Part shown: one piece after another, positions 28,203 through 37,009 of the stretch
Position numbering within the stretch: the stretch's first letter is position 1
How the letters are laid out: every line of letters begins with the position of its first letter
DNA from: Selenomonas sp. oral taxon 920
GTDB taxonomy: Bacteria > Bacillota > Negativicutes > Selenomonadales > Selenomonadaceae
NCBI RefSeq assembly: GCF_001717585.1
Contig: NZ_CP017042.1
Coordinates: 1-64,000 of the forward strand
Reading direction: 5' to 3'
DNA length: 64,000 nucleotides
Translations under genes and position numbers: made by a program
Notes under the pieces: model-generated
Told to the model about the DNA's origin: nothing
What the model saw: only the letters and a program-made list of their open reading frames with translations
Databases searched by the model: none

Positions 28203-28853
28203 ATGGCGATGGATGCTGAACAATCAGGGAAACACTCTATTACATCGACTGTACTGAGAGCGCTGCGCAAGGAGATCTGCGCCAGTGCATATGCGGACGG
28301 GCAATTCATCACGGAGGCTGAGGTCTCGCAGAAGTATCGGGTCAGCAAAACGCCGGCACGCGAGGCGCTTACCATTCTCTGTGAGGAGAAGCTGCTGTGT
28401 AAAATACCGCGCAAGGGATACATGGTAAAGAAGCTGTCGCTGAAGGAGCTGCGCAAGCTCTATCAATTTCGCAACATCTTGGAACGGGCAACCGTGGAGC
28501 ACGCGGTTCGCTATGCCGACGAGGAGGATCTCCGGCATCTCGACGTGCTTGCGAGCGCCCAGGTGGATACGTCGCATCCAGAGTGGATTCAGGAATACCA
28601 TAGGGTGAACAGCGCGTTTCACATCGGGCTTGCTGCATTGACACGGAATAATTATCTTATCGATGCCCTCCGCGGGGTGCTGAACATTCTGCAGCGAGAT
28701 CTGATTGAGGATATGAAATACATCGGGGTCGAAAAGACACTGGGCGAGCACAGGCGCATTGTGGAGGCGGTCCGAAGGCGTGACCTCACAGAGGCGCTCT
28801 CCATCACCTCGCAGCAAATCAATATCATCGAGCGCAAAGAGCATATGTCCTAA
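28203..28853 (+). CDS. GntR family transcriptional regulator (FCD-type)
   Basis: 216 residues from the ATG at 28203, with AGAAGGTG upstream. The N-terminal winged helix shows ITEAEVSQKYRVSKTPAREALTIL (read in two parts: EVSQKYRVSKTPAREAL), the classic GntR recognition helix. The C-terminal helical part (ILERATVEHAVRY, HRVNSAFHIGLAAL, EHRRIVEAVRRRD) fits an FCD ligand domain with metal-binding Asp/His. It probably controls the divergent NCS1 permease and the downstream hydrolase in response to their substrate. Confidence 0.9.
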   Translation: MAMDAEQSGKHSITSTVLRALRKEICASAYADGQFITEAEVSQKYRVSKTPAREALTILCEEKLLCKIPRKGYMVKKLSLKELRKLYQFRNILERATVEHAVRYADEEDLRHLDVLASAQVDTSHPEWIQEYHRVNSAFHIGLAALTRNNYLIDALRGVLNILQRDLIEDMKYIGVEKTLGEHRRIVEAVRRRDLTEALSITSQQINIIERKEHMS

Positions 28854-28958
28854 ATCCTGTGACACAGCGGGTTATCTGATGACGCGCGGATGCGCTCGCT
28901 GCCGTATTCGGATGATCGGCGGCATGTGTGCAGATCACCGTGCCGTCTGCATGATAAA

Positions 28959-28985
28959 GGAATCGCTGAAGTTATCAGTATTTCC
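28959..28985. repeat. Minimal copy of the dispersed inverted repeat (5' UTR of the creatininase-family gene)
   Basis: 27 bp beginning GGAATCGCTGAA and ending ATCAGTATTTCC, able to fold as a hairpin. It is 24 of 27 identical to the copy at 36556-36582 and sits 22 bp before a start codon, just ahead of the ribosome-binding site. Confidence 0.75.
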
Positions 28986-29007
28986 TAAAGACAAAGGAGG
29001 AAATGTC

Positions 29008-29763
29008 ATGTTGAATGAACTGTGGAGAATGACTGCCCATCAGGTAAAAGAAGGGAACTTTAAAAAGGCGGTGCTTGCTGTCGGCGCCTGTGAAGCGCAC
29101 GGACAGCATCTGGCGGAGGGGTGCGACACGATCGTTTCCTATAAGCTGGGGAAGGCGATCGCGGACGAGCTTGGTGATATGCTCGTACTGCCGCCGATCC
29201 CGGTCGGATACAGCGCCCATTACGATTCCTTCCCCTTTACGCTGACCCTGCAGTATGATACGGTGACGCAGGTGATTTATGATATTGTCGAGTCGGTGCT
29301 CCGCAACGGCATTGACACGATTATGATTATCAACGGGCATGACGGCAACATCGCACCGATTGAGGTTGCCTCGCGCAAGATCAAGGAGAAGTATCCCAAC
29401 GCGCGTATTGCCGCACTTGACCAGTGGTGGGTCACAGCGGGTGAGCTCCTGCCCAAAGGCACCTTTGAGGTTTGGAACGGGCTCGGTCACGCGGGCGAGG
29501 GAGAGACCTCCATCGCTTACTATCTTTTCCCCGAGTGGTGCGAGCCGGAGCAGGCAACCTGTCGTGTGCCGAAGAATCTCCCCTCCCTCATGGGGATTAA
29601 ATGGGACTTCTCGGAGCTTACCAATACGGCACAGACGGGTGATGCGACGAAAGGCACAGCGGAGAAGGGCGAAAAGATGTTTAAAATTCTGCTTGAATAC
29701 TGCACAAAGACTATGCGGGAGCTGGATGCCGCAGATTGGAAATTTGAGGCAGATCGCAAATAG
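29008..29763 (+). CDS. Creatininase/creatinine amidohydrolase family protein
   Basis: 251 residues from the ATG at 29008, behind AAAGGAGG; upstream in-frame codons are not credible. Metal ligands of the family are visible in GACEAHGQHLAEGCDT, in INGHDGN and in HAGEGETS. The family hydrolyses cyclic amides and related substrates (creatinine, formamidopyrimidines in archaeal ArfB, the MftE peptide cleavage). With an NCS1 permease and a GntR regulator next door, catabolism of an imported cyclic amide is a fair inference; creatinine itself is only one possibility. Confidence 0.88.
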   Translation: MLNELWRMTAHQVKEGNFKKAVLAVGACEAHGQHLAEGCDTIVSYKLGKAIADELGDMLVLPPIPVGYSAHYDSFPFTLTLQYDTVTQVIYDIVESVLRNGIDTIMIINGHDGNIAPIEVASRKIKEKYPNARIAALDQWWVTAGELLPKGTFEVWNGLGHAGEGETSIAYYLFPEWCEPEQATCRVPKNLPSLMGIKWDFSELTNTAQTGDATKGTAEKGEKMFKILLEYCTKTMRELDAADWKFEADRK

Positions 29764-29774
29764 CAGAGGGGGAA

Positions 29775-29875
29775 GGAAGCACGGATCAATTCAGCCCAAT
29801 CATCCTGACGCATCTTTTTGCTTGAATTTTGTCGAAAAATCTTTCGCAGAGCATTGCTCTGCATTCAAAATAAGC
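29775..29875. repeat. Truncated copy of the dispersed inverted-repeat element
   Basis: Starts with GGAAGCACGGATCAATTCAG, close to the terminal repeat of the full elements, and continues with an interior similar to 36866-36900 (CATCCTGACGCATCTTTTTGC against CATCTTGGCGCATCTTTTTTGC), including a small central hairpin. The right terminal repeat is missing. Confidence 0.65.
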
Positions 29876-29881
29876 CGACAC

Positions 29882-29924
29882 AAAGGGGCAGCTGCACGAA
29901 TATTTCGTGCAGCTGCCCCTTTTG
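29882..29924. terminator. Perfect 19-bp hairpin terminator
   Basis: Arms 29882-29900 and 29904-29922 are perfectly complementary around a three-base loop; the ends are A3 and T-rich. It follows the creatininase-family gene by 119 bp. Confidence 0.8.
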
Positions 29925-29930
29925 GTTTGC

Positions 29931-30065
29931 AGATCTGTACGCCTGCTGCTGCAGACGATCTGTGCTTATAGGCTCCCGCTGCTGCGCACGACCAAGCAGA
30001 TTGCAGAGGAGCTCGCGCTCCACGGGATTCGCTCCGAGGTGGATCCGCTGATGTACCATCAGTAG
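29931..30065 (+). pseudogene. Orphan C-terminal coding fragment
   Basis: An open stretch without a start codon reads ...LPLLRTTKQIAEELALHGIR, then SEVDPLMYHQ, and stops at 30063-30065. Codon use is like that of genuine genes here and the peptide looks like a protein C-terminus, but it abuts a terminator hairpin on its left, so the gene's 5' part is lost. The family is not recognised. Confidence 0.4.
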
Positions 30066-30083
30066 GATGCGGATCCGTGCCAA

Positions 30084-31670
30084 TCAGAGACTATCTGTCG
30101 TGTACTGATGCGTGAGTACCTCGTCATATGTCGGCGGGATGACGACCGTGCCCGTGTGGTCGATAAAGCCCCACTTGCCGTTTATCTTCACAGGTGCAAA
30201 TCCATCGTTGAACATTCCGATGTCCGTGATCGAATTTGGTAGGAGGAAGGGCGCACGTCCGGTTTTGTCAATAAAGAACTTTTTCGTGCCCTGCCGTACG
30301 GCGGCAAGTCCGTCGGTGAAGTCGTGCACTTCGTCGTATTTCGGTTCGATAACGATTTTGCCGTCACGTCCGACAAAGCCCCACTTGTCACCGTCCTGCA
30401 CCGCCGCGAGATCGTCATAGAAGAAGTGGATCGCCTTATATTTCGGCTCTATCACATAGGCGCCCTTCCGATCGACGATGCCCCATTTGCTCTTGACGCG
30501 GACGAGTGCAACACCGTCCATGAAGATGGAGTTGTAGTCGTTCTTCGTTGAGATGATCTCTGCACCGGTCTTGTCAATGTAGCCGCGTTTGGTCTTCTCG
30601 CCGATGAGATCGGTGCCGACCCCGAATGTCGGCACTCCCGTGGCAAAGGAGACGGCACTGGTGAGGAAGCCGCCGAGCAGTCCGACCTTGACCTCACGGC
30701 GCACCTCGGCAAGCCCGTTCTCAAACGGCATCACGTCGCTGTAGCGCGTTTGGATCACCTTTGCGCCCGTCTTGTCGATGAATGCGCGGTACTTCTTTTC
30801 CTTCACCATTGCAAGCCCGTCCTGGAAGTCCCAGACATCTCCGAGGCGGTACTGTGGCGGGATGACCATTGTGCCGGACTTGTCGATAAAGCCGAGCTTT
30901 TTCTTGATTTCGACGCGGCTCAGTCCTTCCTGAAAACCATCTGCCCAATCATAGGCGGCAGGAATGATTAAAGTCCCCGTGGTATCGATGAACCCGTACT
31001 TTCCGCTTGTTGTTTTGACGGGAGCAAGCCCCTCGGAGAAGGAATACGCCGCATCGTACACATCGTTTGTCAGCAGACTGCCGTCCTGCCGATAGAACAC
31101 GTATTTTTTATCGTTCCGCTGCACACAGGAAATCCCATCGCTGAACGGACCGACCGCGAGGTATTCAACGGGCAGGATCTGTTTGCCAGCCGTATTGTAC
31201 GCGCCGACCTTGTCTTTTGCATCGCTGACAATGATGACATCCGCAGACAGCGGCTGTATGGTTTTGTAGATGGCTGGGACGATGACCGTGCCGTCCATGC
31301 GTACGATGCCCCATGTCTTGCCCTGACGGACGGCGACAGCGTCCGCCGAGTAGGAGGCAATCTGATCGTACGCCGCAGGGATGGCGAGGCTGCCCGAGGG
31401 GGCGACTGCGCCCCACTTCTTGCCCGCGCGGACAACGGCAAACGGTTTTGAGGTCTGCTGTGCGGCGGGCTGCATCTCTTTGTGTGCAGGTGCTGTCTGC
31501 GCTGCGGGCTGTGCCGTCATTGCGGCGGAGCTTGTCTGCGCCGATGTCTTCGTGGCGGGCGCATTCTGCATCTGTGCCTCTGCCGCAAAACCCGCCGGCA
31601 TTGCATACAGCATACCCGTTGCAGTCATAGCGGCAAGCGTCGCGCTGAGTTTCCAACGTGATTTCATCAT
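30084..31670 (-). CDS. Secreted WG-repeat protein
   Basis: 528 residues from the ATG at 31670 (AAAGGAG upstream), with a signal peptide ending near MPAGFAAEA. A Thr/Ala/Gln-rich linker (about 30-75) leads into twelve tandem WG-type repeats of about 35-40 residues with the pattern WGxxDxxGxxxIPxxYD (for example WGFVGRDGKIVIEPKYDEV). These repeats form beta-structured, probably protein- or glycan-binding surfaces; the exact function is unknown. The repeat between about residues 335 and 375 carries a hydrophobic insertion (GLLGGFLTSAVSFATGVPTF). No covalent anchor is visible, so periplasmic or released location is likely. Confidence 0.85.
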   Translation of the reverse strand: MMKSRWKLSATLAAMTATGMLYAMPAGFAAEAQMQNAPATKTSAQTSSAAMTAQPAAQTAPAHKEMQPAAQQTSKPFAVVRAGKKWGAVAPSGSLAIPAAYDQIASYSADAVAVRQGKTWGIVRMDGTVIVPAIYKTIQPLSADVIIVSDAKDKVGAYNTAGKQILPVEYLAVGPFSDGISCVQRNDKKYVFYRQDGSLLTNDVYDAAYSFSEGLAPVKTTSGKYGFIDTTGTLIIPAAYDWADGFQEGLSRVEIKKKLGFIDKSGTMVIPPQYRLGDVWDFQDGLAMVKEKKYRAFIDKTGAKVIQTRYSDVMPFENGLAEVRREVKVGLLGGFLTSAVSFATGVPTFGVGTDLIGEKTKRGYIDKTGAEIISTKNDYNSIFMDGVALVRVKSKWGIVDRKGAYVIEPKYKAIHFFYDDLAAVQDGDKWGFVGRDGKIVIEPKYDEVHDFTDGLAAVRQGTKKFFIDKTGRAPFLLPNSITDIGMFNDGFAPVKINGKWGFIDHTGTVVIPPTYDEVLTHQYTTDSL

Positions 31671-31747
31671 TTGCATCATCTCCTTTGAAATTGGGGGGCA
31701 TCTGTACGGCAGCGCAGATTTCGCTGCGGGGGATAGGATTGTTTCCC

Positions 31748-32689
31748 TCAGCAGTTCCCGCGATGGACGTGCCGCAGGTGACGGCGGGCAATGGCGGCAA
31801 GACGGTCGATGTCCGCAATCGGTGTTGACGGCCTGCTCATGCGGTGACGCGGGAAATAGCGGCTGATGTGGAGCGGGAGGTCGGGCGAGAGGGTGGAAAG
31901 CCAATGCGCCTCCTCGTCCATGTCCTCGGCACGGTCGCTGATGCCCGGGACGACGAGGGTTGTCACCTCGACGTGCACGTCATGTGCGACTGCGGTTGCG
32001 ATGGTCGACTTCACCGCCTCTAGGTCGCCGCCAAGCCGCCGATAGGTGTCCGTGTGCCATGCCTTCAGATCTATGTTCATCGCATCGACGTGCGGTAGGA
32101 GACGCGTGAGCGGCTCCGTGCAGATCATGCCGTTCGTGACGAGTACGACCTTCAGCCCCGCCGCGTGCAGGAGCGGGGCCGTGTCCATGATGTACTCATA
32201 GCCGACGAGCGGCTCGTTGTAGGTAAAGGAAACGCCGATGTTGCCACGCGGCTGACGGCGCAGTTCGTCGGCGAGTGCGGCAAGCTGCGCGGGGGTGACG
32301 TTCTCCGTCTCGATGCGCTCGTCTGCCGCTGCAATTCCCGCGTTCTGGCAGAACGGACACGCGAGGTTGCAGCCAAAGCTGCCGACCGAGAGAATTTGAC
32401 TGTTGGGATAAAAATGGTAGAGCGGCTTCTTCTCAATCGGGTCGAGCGCGAGCGCGGTGAGCTGCCCGTAGTTGATGGCGCGGATCGTGCCGCCCTCGTT
32501 CCTGCGTGCACGGCAGAACCCCGTCGCGCCCACGCGCAGACGGCAGGCATGGGGGCAGAGCGTACAGGTGATCGGTGTGTCCGCGCCCGTGGGAGACGCA
32601 GCAGCGTCCACAGATCCGCTCGCACGTATAGTCTGTGTATCTATAGACGTGTCCACCGCTCCATCCGCGCAGATGAGCCGTGTATCCAT
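31748..32689 (-). CDS. amrS: AmmeMemoRadiSam system radical SAM enzyme
   Basis: 313 residues if started at 32689, directly after the stop codon of the upstream gene; an alternative ATG at 32737 would overlap that gene by 47 bp. The N-terminal cysteine motif CTLCPHACRLRVGATGFC is followed by the radical SAM motif CNLACPFC, binding the 4Fe-4S cluster for SAM cleavage, and SFTYNEPLVGYEYI, VLVTNGM and AMNIDLKAW in the barrel, as in AmrS/PflA-like proteins. The system's substrate is unknown. Its partner proteins are fused in the preceding gene. Confidence 0.92.
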   Translation of the reverse strand: MDTRLICADGAVDTSIDTQTIRASGSVDAAASPTGADTPITCTLCPHACRLRVGATGFCRARRNEGGTIRAINYGQLTALALDPIEKKPLYHFYPNSQILSVGSFGCNLACPFCQNAGIAAADERIETENVTPAQLAALADELRRQPRGNIGVSFTYNEPLVGYEYIMDTAPLLHAAGLKVVLVTNGMICTEPLTRLLPHVDAMNIDLKAWHTDTYRRLGGDLEAVKSTIATAVAHDVHVEVTTLVVPGISDRAEDMDEEAHWLSTLSPDLPLHISRYFPRHRMSRPSTPIADIDRLAAIARRHLRHVHRGNC

Positions 32690-32690
32690 C

Positions 32691-34073
32691 TCAGTGGTGC
32701 CGCTCGACGGTAAACCGCCAGATGCGGATCGGTGCATCCTCGGGGATGCCGCCCTTCTGGCGGGCGATGCGCAGCTGCTCCTCCACCGTATCCACGCCCG
32801 CGAGATCGGGCAGCAGCAGCCCCTTGCGTGCGCGGTACTCGACGATCACGCCGTATTTTTTCACATCGAGCGCATCCGCACCCGCGACCAGTTCCGGCTC
32901 TGTGAGCACATCCACGGAGTAGACGAGCGCGTCCAGTTCCTCCTTCTTGACGGGCGGGAAACGCGGATCGCGCAGAGCAGCAGAGGCGGCGTTTTGGAGA
33001 ATCTCCTCCGCGATATTCTTCGCCGTGGGCTCAAATGTGCCGATGCAGCCGCGCAGTTCGCCGTCCTTTTTGAGCGAGACGAAGACACCCGCGCGCTCTG
33101 CCATTTCAGAGGGCAGATTCGCAGGTCGCTCGGGCAGCTTTCCTGTCGTGACAATCGTCTCAATGGCGTGCCGTGCGAGCCGCACATACTCGTCCTCGGC
33201 AGCACGACGCTCCTCCTGCGCCCGCCGTTCAAGCATCTTGTAGCGTTCGGCGAAGCTGCGGCGCACATCCTCACGCGTCACGCGGAGCGACACAACGCCG
33301 TAGCCGACGCCAAACGGCCCTTGATAGGAGAGTTTCTTGATCTTGAGTGCCTGCCCGTCGAGCGCACCTGCCATCATCCAGAACGTGCGCAGCCCGCACT
33401 CTGCCGCCGGCTCGTAGAGGGCGCGATCCATCCGCAGGAGCTTTAGGAAGTCACCCTCCTCGAGGTACTTCATGCATGCCTTGTCAAAGCGCGGCCCCTC
33501 GGGGGCGAATCCGTACGGGCCTTCGGGGGTGAGCTTGTGCGAGAGGTCGCCGCTCGCGATGAAGACCGCCCGCCGTCCGAGCGTATCGACGGCGCGCGCG
33601 ACGCATTTGCCGAAATTGTAGTGATCGAGCGGGGACAGCCCCGAGATGCCGAGGCGCACCACGCGGAAGTCTCGCGTGTGCGCGTGCAGGAAGTGCAGCG
33701 GGATCATGACGGCGTGATCGAGCGCGGCGTTTCGCCCACCGACGGGGCCCGCCTCGATCCCCTCCGCGTGTGCCGCTTCTGCGACCTCCTTTGCGAGCAC
33801 CGCATCATAGTGCGCCGTCACAGCGAGCTCGGGCACGCCGAACTGTGCGAAGCTGCCGCTCGCATCCTCGCCCGGCGCGATGTGGAAGTAGTCGGCGTAC
33901 ATGACGGTATGCGGACTCGCGATGATGACCGTATCGGGCTCCAGATCCGCCGCCTCCTTCATGGCGCGCTCGTAGGCATTCACGGTGAGTTGGATCTTCT
34001 TCTCCTCCCCCTTGCCGATCTCGGGCAGGATTATGGGGGGGTGAGGAACGACGTAGGCTGCAATGATGGACAT
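32691..34073 (-). CDS. AmmeMemoRadiSam proteins B and A fused (Memo/LigB-like plus AMMECR1)
   Basis: 460 residues in two parts. Residues 1 to about 265 resemble class III extradiol dioxygenase/Memo proteins (VVPHPPIILPEIGKG, VIIASPHTVMYADYF, FIASGDLSHKLTPEGPYGF with metal-type His and Asp). From about 290 on lies AMMECR1 (GVFVSLKKDGELRGCIGTFE, LRGCIG being the hallmark, then DPRFPPVKKEELD and KGLLLPDLAGVDTVEEQL). The fusion and the adjacent radical SAM gene make a complete AmmeMemoRadiSam set, a widely conserved but biochemically undefined system. Confidence 0.92.
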   Translation of the reverse strand: MSIIAAYVVPHPPIILPEIGKGEEKKIQLTVNAYERAMKEAADLEPDTVIIASPHTVMYADYFHIAPGEDASGSFAQFGVPELAVTAHYDAVLAKEVAEAAHAEGIEAGPVGGRNAALDHAVMIPLHFLHAHTRDFRVVRLGISGLSPLDHYNFGKCVARAVDTLGRRAVFIASGDLSHKLTPEGPYGFAPEGPRFDKACMKYLEEGDFLKLLRMDRALYEPAAECGLRTFWMMAGALDGQALKIKKLSYQGPFGVGYGVVSLRVTREDVRRSFAERYKMLERRAQEERRAAEDEYVRLARHAIETIVTTGKLPERPANLPSEMAERAGVFVSLKKDGELRGCIGTFEPTAKNIAEEILQNAASAALRDPRFPPVKKEELDALVYSVDVLTEPELVAGADALDVKKYGVIVEYRARKGLLLPDLAGVDTVEEQLRIARQKGGIPEDAPIRIWRFTVERHH

Positions 34074-34311
34074 AACGAGACCTCCTTACGAAATACTACT
34101 GTATTTATTCGATGTACAGGGGAAAAGCCCTGCATGATTTCATGATGTCCTTCGTATACAATGCAGCTGAAAACTAAATCTGCCAACCATTTACCAACAA
34201 CGCTGCAGCGGACTGGCAACTTTTATCGCACGGCGGACGAGAGAGGAATTTGTCTTCTTTCTGTCGAAAGAAGTTAGAGAGATTTTGAAAACTGCAAGGA
34301 GGATGAGACGA

Positions 34312-34821
34312 ATGATGAAGCGAATTTTTTGCCTGATTGCTGTCTTTATGATTGCCCTGTCGGCGGTTACGGCAGCGGCGTACAAGGATCAGATCAATCG
34401 GGACGGACACATCCTGGAGAACGCTGAGATCGCGCTCGGCGGGCTCATGGTCGGGACGACCCGCGCACAGGTCGAGGCGATCTACGGTGCGCCGACCGAG
34501 CGGACCGAGCCGCGGATGAGCCCCGCACTGGATGAGATGATGGACGAGTACACCTATGGTACGTCATTCAAGATCATCTTCGTCAAAGATACCGTCATGT
34601 ACCTCAACACAAATGCACACAACGGCATCGCGACACCGGCGGGCGTGACCGTCGGCGACCCTGCGGACAAGATTATGCAGACGTATGGCAAGCCGTGGCG
34701 TGATACAAAGTATGAGGATGGGAAGGAAAATTTCGTCTACCGCGACAAATATGATATCGCGATTGTGTTCCGCACCGAGCATGGGAAAATCACCTACATC
34801 GGGATCGTCGGATCGGAGTGA
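34312..34821 (+). CDS. Secreted small protein with two SmpA/OmlA-like repeats
   Basis: 169 residues from the ATG at 34312, with AGGAGG at 34297-34302. A signal peptide (MMKRIFCLIAVFMIALSAVTAAA) is followed by two copies of a motif GxxxxxVxxxYGxP (LMVGTTRAQVEAIYGAPTE, VTVGDPADKIMQTYGKPW), each followed by two to three beta strands, as in the SmpA/OmlA-type fold. The function is unknown; periplasmic or envelope location is likely. A small perfect hairpin (CTTCTTTC / GAAAGAAG at 34254-34273) lies in the leader. Confidence 0.75.
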   Translation: MMKRIFCLIAVFMIALSAVTAAAYKDQINRDGHILENAEIALGGLMVGTTRAQVEAIYGAPTERTEPRMSPALDEMMDEYTYGTSFKIIFVKDTVMYLNTNAHNGIATPAGVTVGDPADKIMQTYGKPWRDTKYEDGKENFVYRDKYDIAIVFRTEHGKITYIGIVGSE

Positions 34822-34845
34822 GGCTGCATTCTAATCGCATCGAAA

Positions 34846-34900
34846 AAGACGGGGGCGCTGCGTGACGTCGATTGACTTCATGCAGCGCCCCCGTCTTGAT
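34846..34900 (+). terminator. Strong terminator hairpin
   Basis: A perfect 16-bp stem (34846-34861 with 34882-34897) rich in G and C, flanked by A and T runs, after the small secreted gene. Confidence 0.85.
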
Positions 34901-34904
34901 TTAG

Positions 34905-34934
34905 GGAAGCAATGATCGTTTTATCAGCGATTTC
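34905..34934. repeat. Minimal copy of the dispersed inverted repeat
   Basis: About 30 bp beginning GGAAGCAATGATCG and ending TATCAGCGATTTC; both terminal repeats of the family, with no interior. It lies between a terminator and the end of the leftward eda gene. Confidence 0.65.
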
Positions 34935-34943
34935 TCAGCACTC

Positions 34944-35588
34944 TTATACCCGCGCAGGCAGTGCGTCGTGCATCTTCTTTACAATCGTGCGGCAGACCGC
35001 AGCAATACCATCCCAGTCGCGCGCCGCGACGAGTTTGTCGGGCGTCATAAAGCTGCCGCCGATCGCCGCGACGTTCGGGAGAGCGAGGTAGTCGATCATA
35101 TTGTCGAGACTTACGCCGCCCGTCGGCAGGAACTTCACATCGGCAAACGGCCCTGCGAGCGCCTTGAGCGTTGTCGTTCCGCCGTACGCGGCGGCGGGGA
35201 AGAACTTGCACAGGCGGATGCCGTATGCGCGTGCGCCCTCGATCTCGCCCGGCGTAACGGTGCCGGGGATCACATCGACATCGTGCGCAAGGCACCATTC
35301 AATGACAGAGGGGTTGTAGGCGGGCGTCACAATGTAGGTCGCACCCGCATCGACCGCCGCCGCCGCCTGCTTTGCCGTGTGCACCGTGCCCGCTCCGACG
35401 ATGAGATCAGGGATCTCCTTCATCGCGCGGATCGTATCGAGGCACGCATCCGTGCGGAATGTAACCTCGGCAACGGGGATGCCGCCCGCGACGAGCGCCT
35501 CGCCGAGCGGCTTCGCGCACGCTGCGTCCGCAAGGACGACGAGCGGGACAAGACCGATCTTGGACATTCTCTGCAGCTGTTCACTCAT
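34944..35588 (-). CDS. eda: KDPG/KHG aldolase
   Basis: 214 residues, a class I aldolase that splits 2-keto-3-deoxy-6-phosphogluconate into pyruvate and glyceraldehyde-3-phosphate. The signature EVTFRT (with the catalytic Glu), GAGTV, and LCKFFPAAAYGG with the Schiff-base Lys are present. The start overlaps the end of kdgK by 8 bp. Together the two act at the end of hexuronate breakdown. Confidence 0.95.
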   Translation of the reverse strand: MSEQLQRMSKIGLVPLVVLADAACAKPLGEALVAGGIPVAEVTFRTDACLDTIRAMKEIPDLIVGAGTVHTAKQAAAAVDAGATYIVTPAYNPSVIEWCLAHDVDVIPGTVTPGEIEGARAYGIRLCKFFPAAAYGGTTTLKALAGPFADVKFLPTGGVSLDNMIDYLALPNVAAIGGSFMTPDKLVAARDWDGIAAVCRTIVKKMHDALPARV

Positions 35589-36537
35589 CGGTGGAATCCG
35601 CCTCCTTCATAAATCTCTCAAGTTCGGCAGGGGTCGGCAGCCCCTCGTTGTCGCCGCGGCTCATGACCTGGATCGCTCCGATGGCGGTGCCGCGCCGCAC
35701 GGCATCGTGCATGGACAGCCCCTCCATCAGACCAGTGAGGACGCCCGCCGCAAAGCCGTCGCCCGCGCCGACCGTATCGACGACCTCGCGCACACGGAAG
35801 CCCGCCACATGACAGCGCTCCGCACCATCGGCGACGTACGCGCCCGCGCTGCCGCACTTCGTGATGACGACCCGCGCACCGCGCTTCTGATAGTAGTCGG
35901 AGATCGCGGCGGGATCGTCGCTCCCCACGAGGATCTTCCCCTCCGCCGTGCCCGGAAGCACGATGTCTGCACGCGCAGCGAGATCATTGATGTTCTCGCG
36001 CATTGTGCGCTCATCCGGCCAGAGCTGGGGACGCAGATTCGGATCAAACGAGATCGTGAGCCCTGCCGCGCGTGCACGCTCAAACATGAGATCCACCGCT
36101 GCGCGCGTTGATGCTGTGAGCGCGGGCAGGATGCCCGTCAGGTGGATGTGGCTGTAGGAGGAGAAATCAATCGCCTCCACGTCCTCCGGCGCGAGCGTCG
36201 AGGCGGCAGAACCCGCGCGGAAGTAGAAGATCGGGGGATCGCCCGCGTGCACACGACCCTTGAGCATAAAGCCCGTACGCCGCTCCGCATCCCACGCGAT
36301 GAACTCGTTTCCAATTTTGTTTTCACTCAGTACATGGATAATGCGCTCGCCGAACGGGTCGCGTCCGAGCTTCGTCAAATAGGTGACACGATGCCCGAGC
36401 CGCGCGACACCAACGGCGACGTTGAACTCCGCGCCAGCGACGGCGAGATCGTAGCCGGTGACGCTGCCGAGTGTTCCCTCGCTCTGCGCGATGAGGAGCC
36501 CCATCGGCTCCCCTGCGAGAATCAGACCTTGTTTCAT
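35581..36537 (-). CDS. kdgK: 2-keto-3-deoxygluconate kinase (PfkB family)
   Basis: 318 residues with the PfkB fold: GEPMGLLIA and AGAEFNVAVGVARLG at the N-terminus, FDPNLRPQLW in the middle and the anion-hole DTVGAGDGFAAGVL near residue 258 that carries the catalytic Asp. It phosphorylates KDG to KDPG, which Eda cleaves; the genes overlap. A minimal copy of the dispersed repeat lies 18 bp upstream of the start codon. No uronate transporter or isomerase is visible in the window. Confidence 0.92.
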   Translation of the reverse strand: MKQGLILAGEPMGLLIAQSEGTLGSVTGYDLAVAGAEFNVAVGVARLGHRVTYLTKLGRDPFGERIIHVLSENKIGNEFIAWDAERRTGFMLKGRVHAGDPPIFYFRAGSAASTLAPEDVEAIDFSSYSHIHLTGILPALTASTRAAVDLMFERARAAGLTISFDPNLRPQLWPDERTMRENINDLAARADIVLPGTAEGKILVGSDDPAAISDYYQKRGARVVITKCGSAGAYVADGAERCHVAGFRVREVVDTVGAGDGFAAGVLTGLMEGLSMHDAVRRGTAIGAIQVMSRGDNEGLPTPAELERFMKEADSTDE

Positions 36538-36555
36538 GCGCAGACCTCCTTTTTA

Positions 36556-36582
36556 GGAATCGCTGAATTTATCAGTCCTTCC
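36556..36582. repeat. Minimal copy of the dispersed inverted repeat (5' UTR of kdgK)
   Basis: 27 bp starting GGAATCGCTGAATTTATCAG, then TCCTTCC. The near end is 18 bp from the kdgK start, with the ribosome-binding site in between. Confidence 0.75.
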
Positions 36583-36849
36583 TTTATTTTACCATAGATA
36601 TGCAATAGTCATGCATACGTTAGGGATCACGGTTCTATGATAATTGTTACGGAAGAATGCGGACCGCGATGTTCCAAAGCAAACCCTAGTGGAGCAAGCG
36701 GGAAAAGTACGCGGTACGCCCCGGCGGATTTCGTCGTTCAACCGAAGGTCGTTTAGAAATTCGCCGATATTTAAGCGTACAAGCGCATGAACGCTTGCGA
36801 ACGAGATGTTTGCGTGGAGCATCGTAGTCCGTAACACTTGACATAGACC

Positions 36850-37009
36850 CGGAACCACTGATAAATTCAGCCACGCCATCTTGGCGCATCTTTTTTGCCC
36901 GCTTTTCGCCCTCGATCCTCCACATAGCCTCTGCTATGTGGAGGACTCTCTCCTTGTTCGGATGAAAAAATCTACGCCCATCGGAAGGTCTATTTTATCA
37001 GCGGTTCCC
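36850..37009. repeat. Full-length MITE-like element, copy 1
   Basis: About 160 bp with terminal inverted repeats GGAACCACTGATAAA (36851-36865) and TTTATCAGCGGTTCC (36994-37008), 14 of 15 matching. A perfect internal 11-bp hairpin lies at 36917-36944. It has no coding potential. Its right end touches the stop codon of the next gene. The 270 bp to its left (36583-36849) hold no gene I can support. Confidence 0.85.

Noticed and set aside
28854-29007. Start of the creatininase-family protein upstream of 29008
   Set aside because: An open frame extends back into the GntR gene, but only the ATG at 29008 has a ribosome-binding site, and the family begins there.
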